In this document: positions 16,919-25,566 of the stretch, piece by piece
Layout: each line of letters starts with the position of its first letter
How positions within the stretch are numbered: position 1 is the stretch's first letter
Assembly: GCA_964476135.1 (NCBI GenBank)
Contig: CAYYYG010000005.1
Location: 1-43,515 of the forward strand
Source of the DNA: CAYYYG01 sp964476135
Lineage (GTDB): Bacteria > Patescibacteriota > Microgenomatia > UBA1406 > GWC2-37-13
DNA: 43,515 nucleotides
Direction of reading: 5' to 3'
Program-made: the position numbers and the translations under genes
Notes under the pieces: generated by a model
Told to the model about the DNA's origin: nothing
The model's database searches: none
The model's input: only the letters and a program-made list of their open reading frames with translations

Positions 16919-17936
16919 ACTTATTCCACTCCAAAGTTTTTTTCATTCCCTCAGAAAATGAGGTAAATTGCGGCTTGCCGAATTCATGGGAGTATTTCGA
17001 TAAATCCAGCTTCACGATCTGCGGATCTGTTGCGATGTGTTGTTTTTTCTCGTTTACTTTTGGAACAACAACTTTCGCGCCGGTTTGCCGGGCGACTTCT
17101 TCTGCCAGCTCTTTAATGCTCACTGAGTCGATGCCGCCCACATTGTAAATTAAATCCTCTCCGTAAAGAATAATATTGAGCAACATCGAGATGATATCGG
17201 CAATATATCCCCAAGTCTTAACGGCCGTGCCCTGATCCATAAGGGTAATTTTTTTCTCCTCGAACGCGCGTTTTATAAATTCCCCAAGAACTCTTTTGTC
17301 TTTAACCGATATCCCAGGGCCGTAAACGTGCGAAATACGGGCTACAAACGCCTCCACTCCCTCGTCGCGACGATACATGGAGCAAATTGTCTCTCCCAGC
17401 CGCTTGGATTCACCGTATATGGAGCGCACGCCTGAGGTTGCGATATTGCCGTTAAAAGTTTCCGGCACCGGCACCATATTTGCAGGAATGTCGCCGTATA
17501 CTTCGGCGGAGCTGAAAAACAGAAATTTTGCGCCATATTTTTTTGCGATTTCAAGCAGGCGGCGTGTCGTATTTACATTAAGTTCGATCGTTTCGAATTT
17601 GTTTTCGATAAATTTCTGAGGTTGGGCGTAGCAGGCGGCGTGAAAAATATAATCAACTTTCTTATCGAAATTAAATTTCTCCGACAAATCGACCGCCTGA
17701 GGAATAATTCTTTTATCTGCTTTTGATAAAGCCGCTATATCACTATTTGGACCGTGGAGACTCAAACAATACAAGCTAATTCCGTAATCATACTCATGGT
17801 TGAGATATGCCACCAGATATGCGATATACCTGCCGAACAAACCGTTTGAGCCGGTGAGGAGAATTTTCTTACTTCTAAGCGCCCGGCAGTCCACTTGTTT
17901 GATGATAACCTTGATATCTTGCTCAATGATGTTCAT
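16908..17936 (-). CDS. NAD-dependent epimerase/dehydratase (extended SDR)
   Basis: A 342-aa sugar SDR. After about 20 extra N-terminal residues comes the Rossmann motif ILLTGSNGLFGRYIA. The Ser strand is FFSSAEVYGD and the catalytic pair is in SIYGESKRLGE (Tyr and Lys both present). RISHVYGPGISVKDKRV and the late VGGIDSVSIKELA block are family features. It is the last gene of a minus-strand set after the class I aminotransferase and the TPP enzyme. In yersiniose synthesis the TPP enzyme is followed by a reductase (YerF) that reduces the added acetyl group, and this protein could fill that role, though it could equally be an epimerase or 4-reductase. Confidence 0.8.
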   Translation of the reverse strand: MNIIEQDIKVIIKQVDCRALRSKKILLTGSNGLFGRYIAYLVAYLNHEYDYGISLYCLSLHGPNSDIAALSKADKRIIPQAVDLSEKFNFDKKVDYIFHAACYAQPQKFIENKFETIELNVNTTRRLLEIAKKYGAKFLFFSSAEVYGDIPANMVPVPETFNGNIATSGVRSIYGESKRLGETICSMYRRDEGVEAFVARISHVYGPGISVKDKRVLGEFIKRAFEEKKITLMDQGTAVKTWGYIADIISMLLNIILYGEDLIYNVGGIDSVSIKELAEEVARQTGAKVVVPKVNEKKQHIATDPQIVKLDLSKYSHEFGKPQFTSFSEGMKKTLEWNKSRV

Positions 17937-17953
17937 ATATATATCTACACGTC

Positions 17954-17978
17954 ATCCTCAGCCCAAAGGGCTAAGGAT
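17954..17978. repeat. REP-like palindrome
   Basis: ATCCTcAGCCC and GGGCTaAGGAT pair as an 11-bp stem with one mismatch around an AAA loop. There is no T-tract, so it is not a Rho-independent terminator. It lies in the 72-bp gap between the TPP enzyme and the SDR, and resembles the GTCATCCT...AGGATC palindromes scattered in many bacterial genomes. Confidence 0.6.
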
Positions 17979-18008
17979 CCATAAATCCAACAACTTCAAA
18001 AATATTAT

Positions 18009-19787
18009 TTAAGGCGAAAAGGGTTTGATATAAAGATGTCGCTTCAGCTCCTCACGGTCAAGCGGTGGTGATTGATCTTCGATACCTGTGTTCCAGCCAA
18101 GCCTGGGTTCAAGCACCGTCTTTATCTGAAGTTTAACCTCACATATTACCGGACCCTTCATGGCGAGAACTTTTTTTATCTTCTTCTCGACTTGCCCATT
18201 CGTTTTTATAATCTCGGTTTTCAGGCCATAAGCCTCAGCAACTTTCCGGAAATCGGGGAAAGTGTAACCCCACTTCTGTGCTGCGCCAACATATCTAGAT
18301 TTGAGATATGTGTCCTGATACTGCATTATTATTCCGTAAGACTCATTATTGAGAACGAATACCTTGACGGGGATGTCGTACATTTTGTAAGTTTGAAGTT
18401 CTTGGATGTTGACCTGCATCCCGCCGTCGCCGATAGTACAGACTACATTCTTAGCACCTTTTTTGCGAGCAAGCCCCGCACCCATTGCGGCGGCAAATGC
18501 ATAACCCATCGGACTATGCGACCAGGAAGTGATAACACGCTGATTATTTTTTACCTCAAACGCCTGGGCGAGGGGAACAATATTGCCGCCGCAGTCGCCG
18601 ACAATAATATCTCCAGGCTGCATCAGCTCCGACAGCTTTTTCATAAAATAATACGAATGAACACGGTCGGATTTTTTTTCATATTCGGGCAGAACCGTTG
18701 GGTATTCGAGCTGCCATTCTTTCGTTTCTTTAAGCCATGAATCGAAAACCGGGACTTTGGCCGACCGCATCGCCTGCGTAAGATAAGGGATAAACTCCTT
18801 AAGATCCGCGTTTATATTTACATGCCCTTTGATGGGCTGATCCTTAATTTCACCCCAGTCAACATCGACAATATATCTTTTCGCCTCGCGGGCAAAACTG
18901 TCAAGCCGTCCGCCGGTTTGCCGGCCGTCATGGCGGGAACCCAGCGATAATAACAAATCGGCATTTTGAAAAGTGATATTCGCTCCTCGCTGCCCATATG
19001 TGCCTATCCGTCCGCGGTAAAGCGGGTGACTGCCGCTTATCGTGTCGATACCGACCCATGTAGCAACTGCCGGGACTTTAAGATATTTAAGCAGTTCGCG
19101 GGCTTCCTCAAGAGCACCGGCGTGATCGATTCCACCGCCTATCAGTACAACCGGACGCTTGGCTTTTTTAAGGTCCTCGATATACTGCTTAATTTTTGCC
19201 TTAATCTGCGCTGCAGTTTCCGATTTATGAATCGGTTCGGGTTTGTAACTTTTCATTTTCAAGGGGTCGACATCGGCTCGCTGCACATCGACCGGGATAT
19301 CGAGTAACACCGGGCCTGGCCTGCCGGTCGTTGCGTAATGATAAGCTTTTTCAAGTTCGAAGCGGAGCATTGAAGGATCGTTAACCATAGTCGCGTATTT
19401 GGTGACGCATTTGACCATCCCGACAACATCGGTTTCCTGAAAGCCCACCTGCCGCACCATTTTATTACCTTTAGTAAATTTACTATTCACCTGGCCGCTT
19501 ATATAAAAAGCGGGAATGGAATCGTACCAAGCGCATGTTAGACCTGTAAACAGATTGGTTGCGCCAGGGCCAGAAGTAGAGATCGCCAGGCCAATTTTGC
19601 CGGTAGTCATTGTGTATGCATGCGCTGCCATTGCTGCCGCCTGTTCGTGGATCGGATGATAAAGCTTGATCTTTTTCCGGCCGTTGAATGAGTCGAGTAC
19701 GTCGGCAATAACTGAACCGGTAATTCCAAATGCAACATCAACTCCTTTTTTTTCAAAAAAATCAACAATATAATCCGAAGCTTTCAT
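18009..19787 (-). CDS. Acetolactate synthase-like TPP enzyme (YerE-like candidate)
   Basis: A 592-aa ThDP-dependent enzyme with the three IlvB-type domains. The PYR domain (about 1-165) has the catalytic Glu48 in HPIHEQ and the STSGPGATN motif. The central domain (about 185-335) has VVLIGGGIDHAG. The PP domain (about 370-560) has the GDG...NN signature, Gly453-Asp454-Gly455 to Asn480-Asn481. Housekeeping acetolactate synthase would come with IlvN/IlvC, which are absent; the neighbours are sugar enzymes. YerE-type relatives move the acetyl group of pyruvate to a 4-ketosugar to make branched sugars, which fits the divergent ColD/Fcl-like pair. An ordinary acetolactate synthase cannot be excluded. 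Confidence 0.75.
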   Translation of the reverse strand: MKASDYIVDFFEKKGVDVAFGITGSVIADVLDSFNGRKKIKLYHPIHEQAAAMAAHAYTMTTGKIGLAISTSGPGATNLFTGLTCAWYDSIPAFYISGQVNSKFTKGNKMVRQVGFQETDVVGMVKCVTKYATMVNDPSMLRFELEKAYHYATTGRPGPVLLDIPVDVQRADVDPLKMKSYKPEPIHKSETAAQIKAKIKQYIEDLKKAKRPVVLIGGGIDHAGALEEARELLKYLKVPAVATWVGIDTISGSHPLYRGRIGTYGQRGANITFQNADLLLSLGSRHDGRQTGGRLDSFAREAKRYIVDVDWGEIKDQPIKGHVNINADLKEFIPYLTQAMRSAKVPVFDSWLKETKEWQLEYPTVLPEYEKKSDRVHSYYFMKKLSELMQPGDIIVGDCGGNIVPLAQAFEVKNNQRVITSWSHSPMGYAFAAAMGAGLARKKGAKNVVCTIGDGGMQVNIQELQTYKMYDIPVKVFVLNNESYGIIMQYQDTYLKSRYVGAAQKWGYTFPDFRKVAEAYGLKTEIIKTNGQVEKKIKKVLAMKGPVICEVKLQIKTVLEPRLGWNTGIEDQSPPLDREELKRHLYIKPFSP

Positions 19788-19806
19788 AATATTATGAATT
19801 TATAAT

Positions 19807-20973
19807 CTACAAATCGGCTAGTCCTTTTTCCATCCGGTCCAAGCCCTCCTTGAGCTTATCCATCGATGTCGCATATGAAATTCGCAAATATCCTTCACCG
19901 TATTTACCAAATGCGGTGCCGTCCAAAACTGCAACTCCCGCTTTCTTCAGCAGATGATCGGCAATTTCTTTTGATTTTTTCCCGAATGATTTAATATTTG
20001 GAAAAGCATAAAAAGCACCTTGCGGTTCAATGCAAGTTACACCTTTCATACCGTTTAGACGTGAAACTACATAGTCGCGTCTTTTGCGGAATTCCTGCGT
20101 CATGGCGTTTATCGAACCCTGCGGTCCGGTAAAGGCGGCAATTGCCGCATACTGTGTAAAGGTTGCAGTACAGGCTATCGTATGTGTCAGAAAATAATCG
20201 ACATATTTCATAATTTTCTCAGGTGCGGCGATATAGCCGATGCGCCAACCAGTCATCGAGTAAGTCTTTGACAGCGCATCAACAAGAAGAGTCCGCTCCC
20301 GTACGCCTTTGAGTCCGTAAAAACTCGGGTATTCTTTTCCTGTATATAAAATTCTTGCGTAAATTTCATCGGTCATAATCCAGCAGTCGGTACCGCGCAC
20401 CATATCGGCGATTTTTTTCAAGTCCTCAATCGGTATTACACCACCTGTTGGATTACTGGGAGAATTTAGAATTATTAGTTTCGTTTTTTTAGAAAACTGC
20501 TTTTCAAAAACTTTCATATCGAATCTGAAACTATTCTTTTCTAGAAGTGGTTCCGGTTTTTTTATGCCGCCTAAATACTCGGTCATTACTTCATATACCG
20601 GGAAACAGGGGTCGGGGTAGATCACTTCATCACCAGGCGCAATAGTTAGAGCCATTGCGGTATAAATGGCGGTCTTTCCACTTGGAGTAACCGCAATTTG
20701 ATTCGGAGAAATATCAATATTCCTGGTTTCGCTTATCGAGGCTGCGATCGCCTGTCGAAGCGGCATAATGCCAAGTGGGGCAGTGTAACGAGTAAGTCCT
20801 TTTCTGATCGCATCAATTCCGGCTTCGGAGATGTGTTTAGGTGTGGGGAAGTCGGGTTGTCCGATTTCGAAATGAATGATGTTTTTACCTTTTCTTTCCA
20901 ATTCTTCACACTTGGAAAGTACCGCATAGGCGCCTTCCGGTTTCAATCCGTATATTGCCGGTGCAAGTTTCAT
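19807..20973 (-). CDS. Class I/II PLP-dependent aminotransferase
   Basis: A 388-aa fold-type I aminotransferase of the AspC/alanine aminotransferase group. The PLP Lys is Lys236 in DALSKTYSMTGWRIGY. SPSNPTGGVI holds the cofactor Asn, DEIYARI the cofactor Asp-Tyr, and RISYATS the carboxylate-binding Arg. The N-terminal HFEIGQPDFPTP block is standard for the 1-gamma group. The ATG at 20973 is preferred; an in-frame TTG lies at 20994. It is 19 bp upstream of the TPP enzyme in the same direction, so it probably supplies or uses a 2-oxoacid for it (for example pyruvate from alanine) or aminates its product. The amino acid substrate cannot be read. Confidence 0.88.
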   Translation of the reverse strand: MKLAPAIYGLKPEGAYAVLSKCEELERKGKNIIHFEIGQPDFPTPKHISEAGIDAIRKGLTRYTAPLGIMPLRQAIAASISETRNIDISPNQIAVTPSGKTAIYTAMALTIAPGDEVIYPDPCFPVYEVMTEYLGGIKKPEPLLEKNSFRFDMKVFEKQFSKKTKLIILNSPSNPTGGVIPIEDLKKIADMVRGTDCWIMTDEIYARILYTGKEYPSFYGLKGVRERTLLVDALSKTYSMTGWRIGYIAAPEKIMKYVDYFLTHTIACTATFTQYAAIAAFTGPQGSINAMTQEFRKRRDYVVSRLNGMKGVTCIEPQGAFYAFPNIKSFGKKSKEIADHLLKKAGVAVLDGTAFGKYGEGYLRISYATSMDKLKEGLDRMEKGLADL

Positions 20974-21027
20974 AAGATTTTTATCATCATACAATATCCG
21001 GTAATAAATTTCTACAGAGCATGACTA

Positions 21028-21055
21028 TTGTAATTGGTATTAATTTATTTATAAT
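21028..21055 (+). promoter_or_regulatory. Promoter of the ColD/Fcl-like operon
   Basis: TTGTAA (21028-21033), a 16-bp spacer and a consensus TATAAT (21050-21055) form a good promoter in the divergent gap between the aminotransferase and the 3-dehydratase genes. The preferred ATG at 21082 is 26 nt downstream. Confidence 0.55.
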
Positions 21056-21081
21056 TACTCTCATTGACTATCCTGAAAAAT

Positions 21082-22317
21082 ATGGATGCACAAAATTATA
21101 TCTGGAAACTACAAGAAAACGTTGTTGATGACGCCTGTATCAATACACTCTCCAAATTCCTCAAAACGACAAAACGCTACACTCAATTTGAGGAAGTTAG
21201 GAACTTCGAAAAAGCTTGGAATAGTTGGCAGAAATCGAAATACAGTGTATTCGTGAATTCTGGAAGTTCGGCAAATTTAGTGATTCTTGACGCGTTAAAA
21301 GATTTATACAAATGGAAGCCGGGTGATGAAATCATCGTCCCTGCAGTAACCTGGATAACCGATATTTCTTCAGTCATGCAGTTGGGATTGAAGCCGGTGT
21401 TTGTTGATTGCAATCTGCAGGATTTTGCCTTCGATTATGAAGATCTGGAGAAAAAAATCACAAAAAAAACACGGATGATTTTCTTGAGTCATCTGCTCGG
21501 ATTTCCCGCAGATATCAAACGAATCCGCTCGATTATAGGCAGCAAAAAAATTCAGCTTGTCGAGGATTGTTGCGAATCGTACGGAGCGAAAATCGGTGCA
21601 AAAAAAGTAGGCAATTTCGGCATCGCCTCAAGTTTCAGCTTTTACTGGGGGCACCACATGACGACCGTTGAGGGCGGAATGATCAGTACAGACAACGAAG
21701 AGGTTTATAAATACTGCATTCTAAAACGCTCACATGGATTAGCCCGCGAACTGCCGCCGAAATACCATAATTTCTACAAATTGAAATACCCCGATATCGA
21801 TTTCAATTTTCTTTTCTTAACAACCGGATTCAATGTGAGAAATACAGAGTTGAGTGCAGTGTTAGGATCGTCGCAGATAAAGCTGCTCGACGGCTATATA
21901 AAAACCCGCAATGAAAATCACGAAATTTTCGATGCGATTCTCAAACGATACGAAGATCATTTCTTCATCCCATATAAAAAAGGAATCTCATCATTCGTTC
22001 TGCCGTTTATCACAAAAAACGCGGCGCTTAAACCAAAACTGCAAAAATTCTTGACTGATAGAGGTATTGAATCACGTCCGATAATAAGCGGCAATCTGCT
22101 AAAACAGCCATTTCTCAAAAGCTTCCGCGATTCAGGCAAATATCCAAACGCCGATATAATCCACAAAAACGGTTTTTATATTGGGAATAATCAGTTCGTT
22201 GGAAAAAAGCGACTTGGACTTCTAGAAGATCTACTGGATGAATTTTTTTCCAAAGTAGTAAAATCCAATATACACGCAAAACCTCGTGTTGTAGATCTGT
22301 CCGAGGAGTCATGTTAA
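21082..22317 (+). CDS. ColD-like GDP-4-keto-6-deoxymannose 3-dehydratase
   Basis: A 411-aa DegT-fold enzyme. The PLP Lys is replaced by His191 in YWGHHMTTVEGG, as in E. coli ColD (His188), and the early VNSGSSANL and VEDCCESYGAK motifs fit. Only the CC of VEDCC is seen where RfbH enzymes have cysteines, and there is no CxC pair, so it is the iron-sulfur-free ColD type, which uses PLP plus glutamate to remove the 3-OH. Its expected substrate comes from the Gmd at 41558-42532. It is 1 bp from the next gene, a GDP-fucose-synthase-like protein, as colD is next to colC in colitose loci. The ATG at 21082 is preferred over a TTG at 21064. Confidence 0.83.
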   Translation: MDAQNYIWKLQENVVDDACINTLSKFLKTTKRYTQFEEVRNFEKAWNSWQKSKYSVFVNSGSSANLVILDALKDLYKWKPGDEIIVPAVTWITDISSVMQLGLKPVFVDCNLQDFAFDYEDLEKKITKKTRMIFLSHLLGFPADIKRIRSIIGSKKIQLVEDCCESYGAKIGAKKVGNFGIASSFSFYWGHHMTTVEGGMISTDNEEVYKYCILKRSHGLARELPPKYHNFYKLKYPDIDFNFLFLTTGFNVRNTELSAVLGSSQIKLLDGYIKTRNENHEIFDAILKRYEDHFFIPYKKGISSFVLPFITKNAALKPKLQKFLTDRGIESRPIISGNLLKQPFLKSFRDSGKYPNADIIHKNGFYIGNNQFVGKKRLGLLEDLLDEFFSKVVKSNIHAKPRVVDLSEESC

Positions 22318-22318
22318 T

Positions 22319-23245
22319 ATGGAAAAAAATGCTAAAATTTATCTGGCCGGTCATGAAGGATTAGTCGGCTCAGCGATTCTTAAACTACTAAACTCAAAAG
22401 GTTATCGCAATCTAATACTCCGTTCCAAAAATGATCTCGATCTGACGGATCAAAACAAAGTAAACAGATTCTTTACTGATAATAGACCCGACTACGTAAT
22501 CCATGCTGCCGGACGGGTGGGCGGGATAAAAGCCAATATGACATATCCGGCGGAATTCCTGTATGAAAACACAATGATTGCGGCTAACGTGATCTGGTCC
22601 GCACATAAACACGAAGTAAAAAAACTAATCTACATTTCCTGTGGTTGCGCCTACCCGACAAAATCCACCCAACCGATAAAAGAAGAGTACCTACTGACCG
22701 GTCTGCCGGAGCCGACAAACGAAGGATTCGCACTCGCCAAAATCGCCGGAATAAAATTGTGCCAGACAATAGCCAAGGAATATAACCGCAACTTCATAAG
22801 CTGCATACCGGCCAATACATACGGGGAAAACGACCATTACGAAGAAATGCGTTCACACGTTATATCGGCGCTTATGAAAAGGTTTCACGACGCAAAAGTC
22901 ATTGGTCTTCCGGAAGTAACTATGTGGGGGACAGGTGCGGCAAAACGCGAATTTATATACAGCGGTGACCTTGCCGAGGCAGCGCTTTTTCTTATGAATA
23001 ACTATAACGAACCGACAGTTATAAATATCGGCGGCCCGGAGGAAGTCTCGATGAAGGAGCTTGCGGCACTAATAAAAAAAGTAGTCGGATATAAAGGGGA
23101 AATAAAATACGACACCACCAAACCCGACGGCATGCTGCGCCGCTCGCTCGATTCATCGAAAATAAACAAACTAGGGTTTAGAGCAAAAACCCCTCTAGAA
23201 AAAGGCCTGAAAAAAACTTACGATTTTTTTAATAATAATTTCTGA
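22319..23245 (+). CDS. GDP-L-fucose synthase/ColC-like SDR with altered reductase triad
   Basis: A 308-aa Fcl/WcaG-family protein. Normal members do C3/C5 epimerisation, then NADPH reduction of the 4-ketone. The Rossmann motif is YLAGHEGLVGSA, and EPTNEGFALAKIAGIKLC, SHVISALMKRFHDA and WGTGAAKREFIYSGDLA are unmistakable. However the reductase triad Ser107-Tyr136-Lys140 (E. coli numbering) reads Cys108-Phe137-Lys141 here, while the epimerase residues Cys109 and His179 are kept as Cys110 and His180. The TTC Phe codon is at 22727-22729. It therefore looks like an epimerase with weakened or lost reductase activity. It is coupled to the ColD-like gene. Confidence 0.85.
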   Translation: MEKNAKIYLAGHEGLVGSAILKLLNSKGYRNLILRSKNDLDLTDQNKVNRFFTDNRPDYVIHAAGRVGGIKANMTYPAEFLYENTMIAANVIWSAHKHEVKKLIYISCGCAYPTKSTQPIKEEYLLTGLPEPTNEGFALAKIAGIKLCQTIAKEYNRNFISCIPANTYGENDHYEEMRSHVISALMKRFHDAKVIGLPEVTMWGTGAAKREFIYSGDLAEAALFLMNNYNEPTVINIGGPEEVSMKELAALIKKVVGYKGEIKYDTTKPDGMLRRSLDSSKINKLGFRAKTPLEKGLKKTYDFFNNNF

Positions 23246-23246
23246 A

Positions 23247-23335
23247 GATCACGAAGAATGTCCTTTTGTGAGACGTCCACTGCCGTCCTTACATTAACGG
23301 CTTGGACGGCGAACAGAAAGGATATTCGAGTGATC
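23247..23335. repeat. Structured 89-bp repeat, copy 1
   Basis: An imperfect nested hairpin. The outer arms start GATCAC and end GTGATC and continue as an imperfect stem. The inner stem CGTCCA..GCCGT pairs with ACGGC.TGGACG around the loop CCTTACATTA. It lies in the 115-bp gap before the GT4 gene at 23361. It is about 95 percent identical to copy 2, in direct orientation, with a paired (compensatory) change at the fifth base of the outer arm. Confidence 0.85.
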
Positions 23336-23360
23336 TCAAGAGCGAGCTTAGAGACCGTAT

Positions 23361-24455
23361 ATGCTTTATAAATCAATCCTCCTAACACTTCTTGAAATCA
23401 CCCGCACGACCGGAAACTTGGAAGAATACTTCGCTGCCCGGACAGAAAATTTTTACCTGTACCTTTTTCCGCCTTCTTTCGTCGAAAAAAGTTCCAAGCT
23501 TATTTATTATAAAAACGGGAAAATATTATGGGAAAAAAACTATTTTTGGTATAAGGGAAAAAATAAAATTCTAAAAACAATATTTTATTATCTGTATCTG
23601 CTGCACAGCCTGCTGTTTATTGTCCCAAAAAAAACAATCTTCATTACATACCAGCCTTTGTTCTGTCTGTTCAGCTCAATTCACGGATTTCTAAAGGAAA
23701 CAACGCTCGTATTTGTGGTTGGCGACTATTTCCCGGTCCGCACCGATCCGCTAACCAAGGTCTATCATTTTCTCACCAGATACTATATGAAACACTGTAA
23801 ATACATATTACTTCCAAGCCCGATGTATGAAAGTGTTTATAAGGTAGCAAAATCTCCCGGACAACATCGGGACGAATTCAGATATGCGGTTAAAAAAATA
23901 AATATCGAACGGAAGCCGGAAAAAAACCTAATGGGATATGTGGGCCACCTGCGACCGGGACAGGGGATTGAAGTTATTTTTAATGCCCTTGAGAAACAAC
24001 CCCAACTGCGGCTGGAGATTGTCGGTCATGGACAGATACTTGACCATTATAAAAAACTGGCGGCTGAAAAAAATATTGACGCGAGAGTCAAATTTTACGG
24101 CTTCATAAAAGACGAGGTGATGATGGAAAAAATAATAAGCCGCTGGGAAGCGGGGCTTGCGGTTTATGACACATCGCCGAATAATCTTACCTACTACACC
24201 GAACCAAGCAAAGTCAAAACGTACATTCAGTATAAATTACCGGTAATTATGACTAAAATCACTTATATCTCAAAGGAGATCGAAAAATTTAGAGCAGGTA
24301 TTGCGATTGAATATACACCAGAAGCACTGACTGCGGCGATAACGAATATTCAGTCAAATTATCTGGAGTTTGAAAAAGGTATCGAATTATTACGCGACAA
24401 ATACGAATTTTTCAGGTATTATGATACGCATTTAAGATTTCTTAGAGGAATATGA
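23361..24455 (+). CDS. GT-B glycosyltransferase (GT4-like)
   Basis: A 364-aa glycosyltransferase. The C-terminal donor domain is clear: LMGYVGHLRPGQGIEVIF, LEIVGHGQIL, VKFYGFIKDEVM and YYTEPSKVKTYIQYKLPV, which holds the E of the E-x7-E region. The N-terminal domain has a hydrophobic stretch (YLYLLHSLLFIVPKKTIFI) that may contact the membrane. The ATG at 23361 follows structured repeat copy 1 by 25 bp. It overlaps the next epimerase gene by 4 bp (ATGA). Donor and acceptor are not readable. Confidence 0.82.
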   Translation: MLYKSILLTLLEITRTTGNLEEYFAARTENFYLYLFPPSFVEKSSKLIYYKNGKILWEKNYFWYKGKNKILKTIFYYLYLLHSLLFIVPKKTIFITYQPLFCLFSSIHGFLKETTLVFVVGDYFPVRTDPLTKVYHFLTRYYMKHCKYILLPSPMYESVYKVAKSPGQHRDEFRYAVKKINIERKPEKNLMGYVGHLRPGQGIEVIFNALEKQPQLRLEIVGHGQILDHYKKLAAEKNIDARVKFYGFIKDEVMMEKIISRWEAGLAVYDTSPNNLTYYTEPSKVKTYIQYKLPVIMTKITYISKEIEKFRAGIAIEYTPEALTAAITNIQSNYLEFEKGIELLRDKYEFFRYYDTHLRFLRGI

Positions 24456-25462
24456 AAAAAGTTAAAAAAGTAAGCTTGGTTACCGGGGCCGCCGGATTCA
24501 TAGGATCGCATGTGGTCGATCATCTTATTAAATCGGGGCACGAAGTAATCGCGCTTGACGATCTATCGGGCGGATTCAGGGAAAACGTAAATAAAAAGGC
24601 AGTATTCGTACATGGCTCAGTCAATCACGAGCAGCTTCTTGACACCATATTTGAAAAATACAACATCGATTATGTTTATCATTTAGCCGCCTACGCCGCC
24701 GAAGGTCTGAGTCATTTCATAAGAAAATTCAATTACGAAAATAATCTCATCGGTTCAATAAACCTCATAAACCGTTCCGTAAAATTTGGAATTAAACATT
24801 TTGTTTTCACATCAAGCATTGCCGTATATGGCCCAAACCAGACACCGATGATCGAAACTCTCACGCCGACCCCCGAAGATCCTTATGGTGTCGCAAAATA
24901 CGCAATCGAGCTTGATTTGGCGGCAGCCGCAAGAATGTTCGGATTAACCTACACAATATTCCGACCCCATAATGTGTATGGCGAAAGACAAAATCACGGC
25001 GACCCCTACCGCAATGTTCTCGGCATTTTCATAAATAATATAATGCTTGGAAAACCGATGACGGTATTCGGAGATGGAAAACAGACAAGAGCTTTCAGTT
25101 ATATTGACGACGTTGCACCCCACATCGCAAACGCGGTAAATATTAAGGGTGCAAAAAACGAAGTATTCAACATCGGCGCCGATAAACCATACACAGTAAT
25201 TGAGCTCGCTTCTGAAATTGCCCGGGCAATGGGGGTAAAACCAAATATTATTCACCTTGATGCAAGGAAAGAAGTCGTCCATGCATTTTCGGATCACAGC
25301 AAAATCCGTAAAGTGTTTGGGATAAAAAAAACCATCCACCTTCGTGAAGGAATAGAACGGATGGTTACCTGGTCAAAAACAGTCGGACCAAGGCAGACAA
25401 AAAAATTCGGCCATATTGAGGTGGAAAAAAATATGCCGCCGAGTTGGAAAAAATTAATTTAA
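24452..25462 (+). CDS. UDP-glucose 4-epimerase-like SDR
   Basis: A 336-aa extended SDR close to the GalE/WbpP group. VTGAAGFIGSHVVDHL is the Rossmann motif, LDDLSGGFREN is the NAD-ribose region, and YHLAAYAAEG follows. The triad is complete: TSSIAVYGP and DPYGVAKYA. FRPHNVYGERQ, TRAFSYIDDVAPHI and NIGADKPYTVIELA are standard for GalE-like enzymes. It could equally be an epimerase or a decarboxylase-type SDR for another nucleotide sugar. It forms a two-gene cassette with the preceding GT4, bracketed by the two 89-bp repeats. Confidence 0.85.
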   Translation: MKKVKKVSLVTGAAGFIGSHVVDHLIKSGHEVIALDDLSGGFRENVNKKAVFVHGSVNHEQLLDTIFEKYNIDYVYHLAAYAAEGLSHFIRKFNYENNLIGSINLINRSVKFGIKHFVFTSSIAVYGPNQTPMIETLTPTPEDPYGVAKYAIELDLAAAARMFGLTYTIFRPHNVYGERQNHGDPYRNVLGIFINNIMLGKPMTVFGDGKQTRAFSYIDDVAPHIANAVNIKGAKNEVFNIGADKPYTVIELASEIARAMGVKPNIIHLDARKEVVHAFSDHSKIRKVFGIKKTIHLREGIERMVTWSKTVGPRQTKKFGHIEVEKNMPPSWKKLI

Positions 25463-25477
25463 GATGGCGTATAAATA

Positions 25478-25517
25478 CGCCTCGACAAGCTCGGCGAAAA
25501 AAAACGTTCATTTCGCC
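25478..25517. repeat. REP-like sequence and small hairpin
   Basis: The 20-bp sequence at 25478-25497 is a variant (CTCGACAAGCTCGG core) of the 21-bp repeat at 41384 and 41516. It overlaps a hairpin with a perfect 7-bp stem, GGCGAAA (25493-25499) and TTTCGCC (25511-25517). A short palindrome GCGTATAAATACGC sits directly upstream at 25467-25480. No gene is seen in the 205-bp gap that holds these. Confidence 0.55.
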
Positions 25518-25566
25518 TGTAAAAAAATTACTAAATTGCTTGAACGGAGATAGAATTTTCTATACG

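Noticed and set aside
17954..17978. Terminator for the TPP enzyme operon
   Set aside because: The hairpin has no T-tract on either side in the needed position, and it lies upstream of the SDR gene in the middle of the minus-strand set.
18009..19787. Housekeeping acetolactate synthase (ilvB) call for the TPP enzyme
   Set aside because: There is no IlvN or IlvC and all neighbours are sugar-nucleotide enzymes. It was kept as an alternative, but not used as the name.
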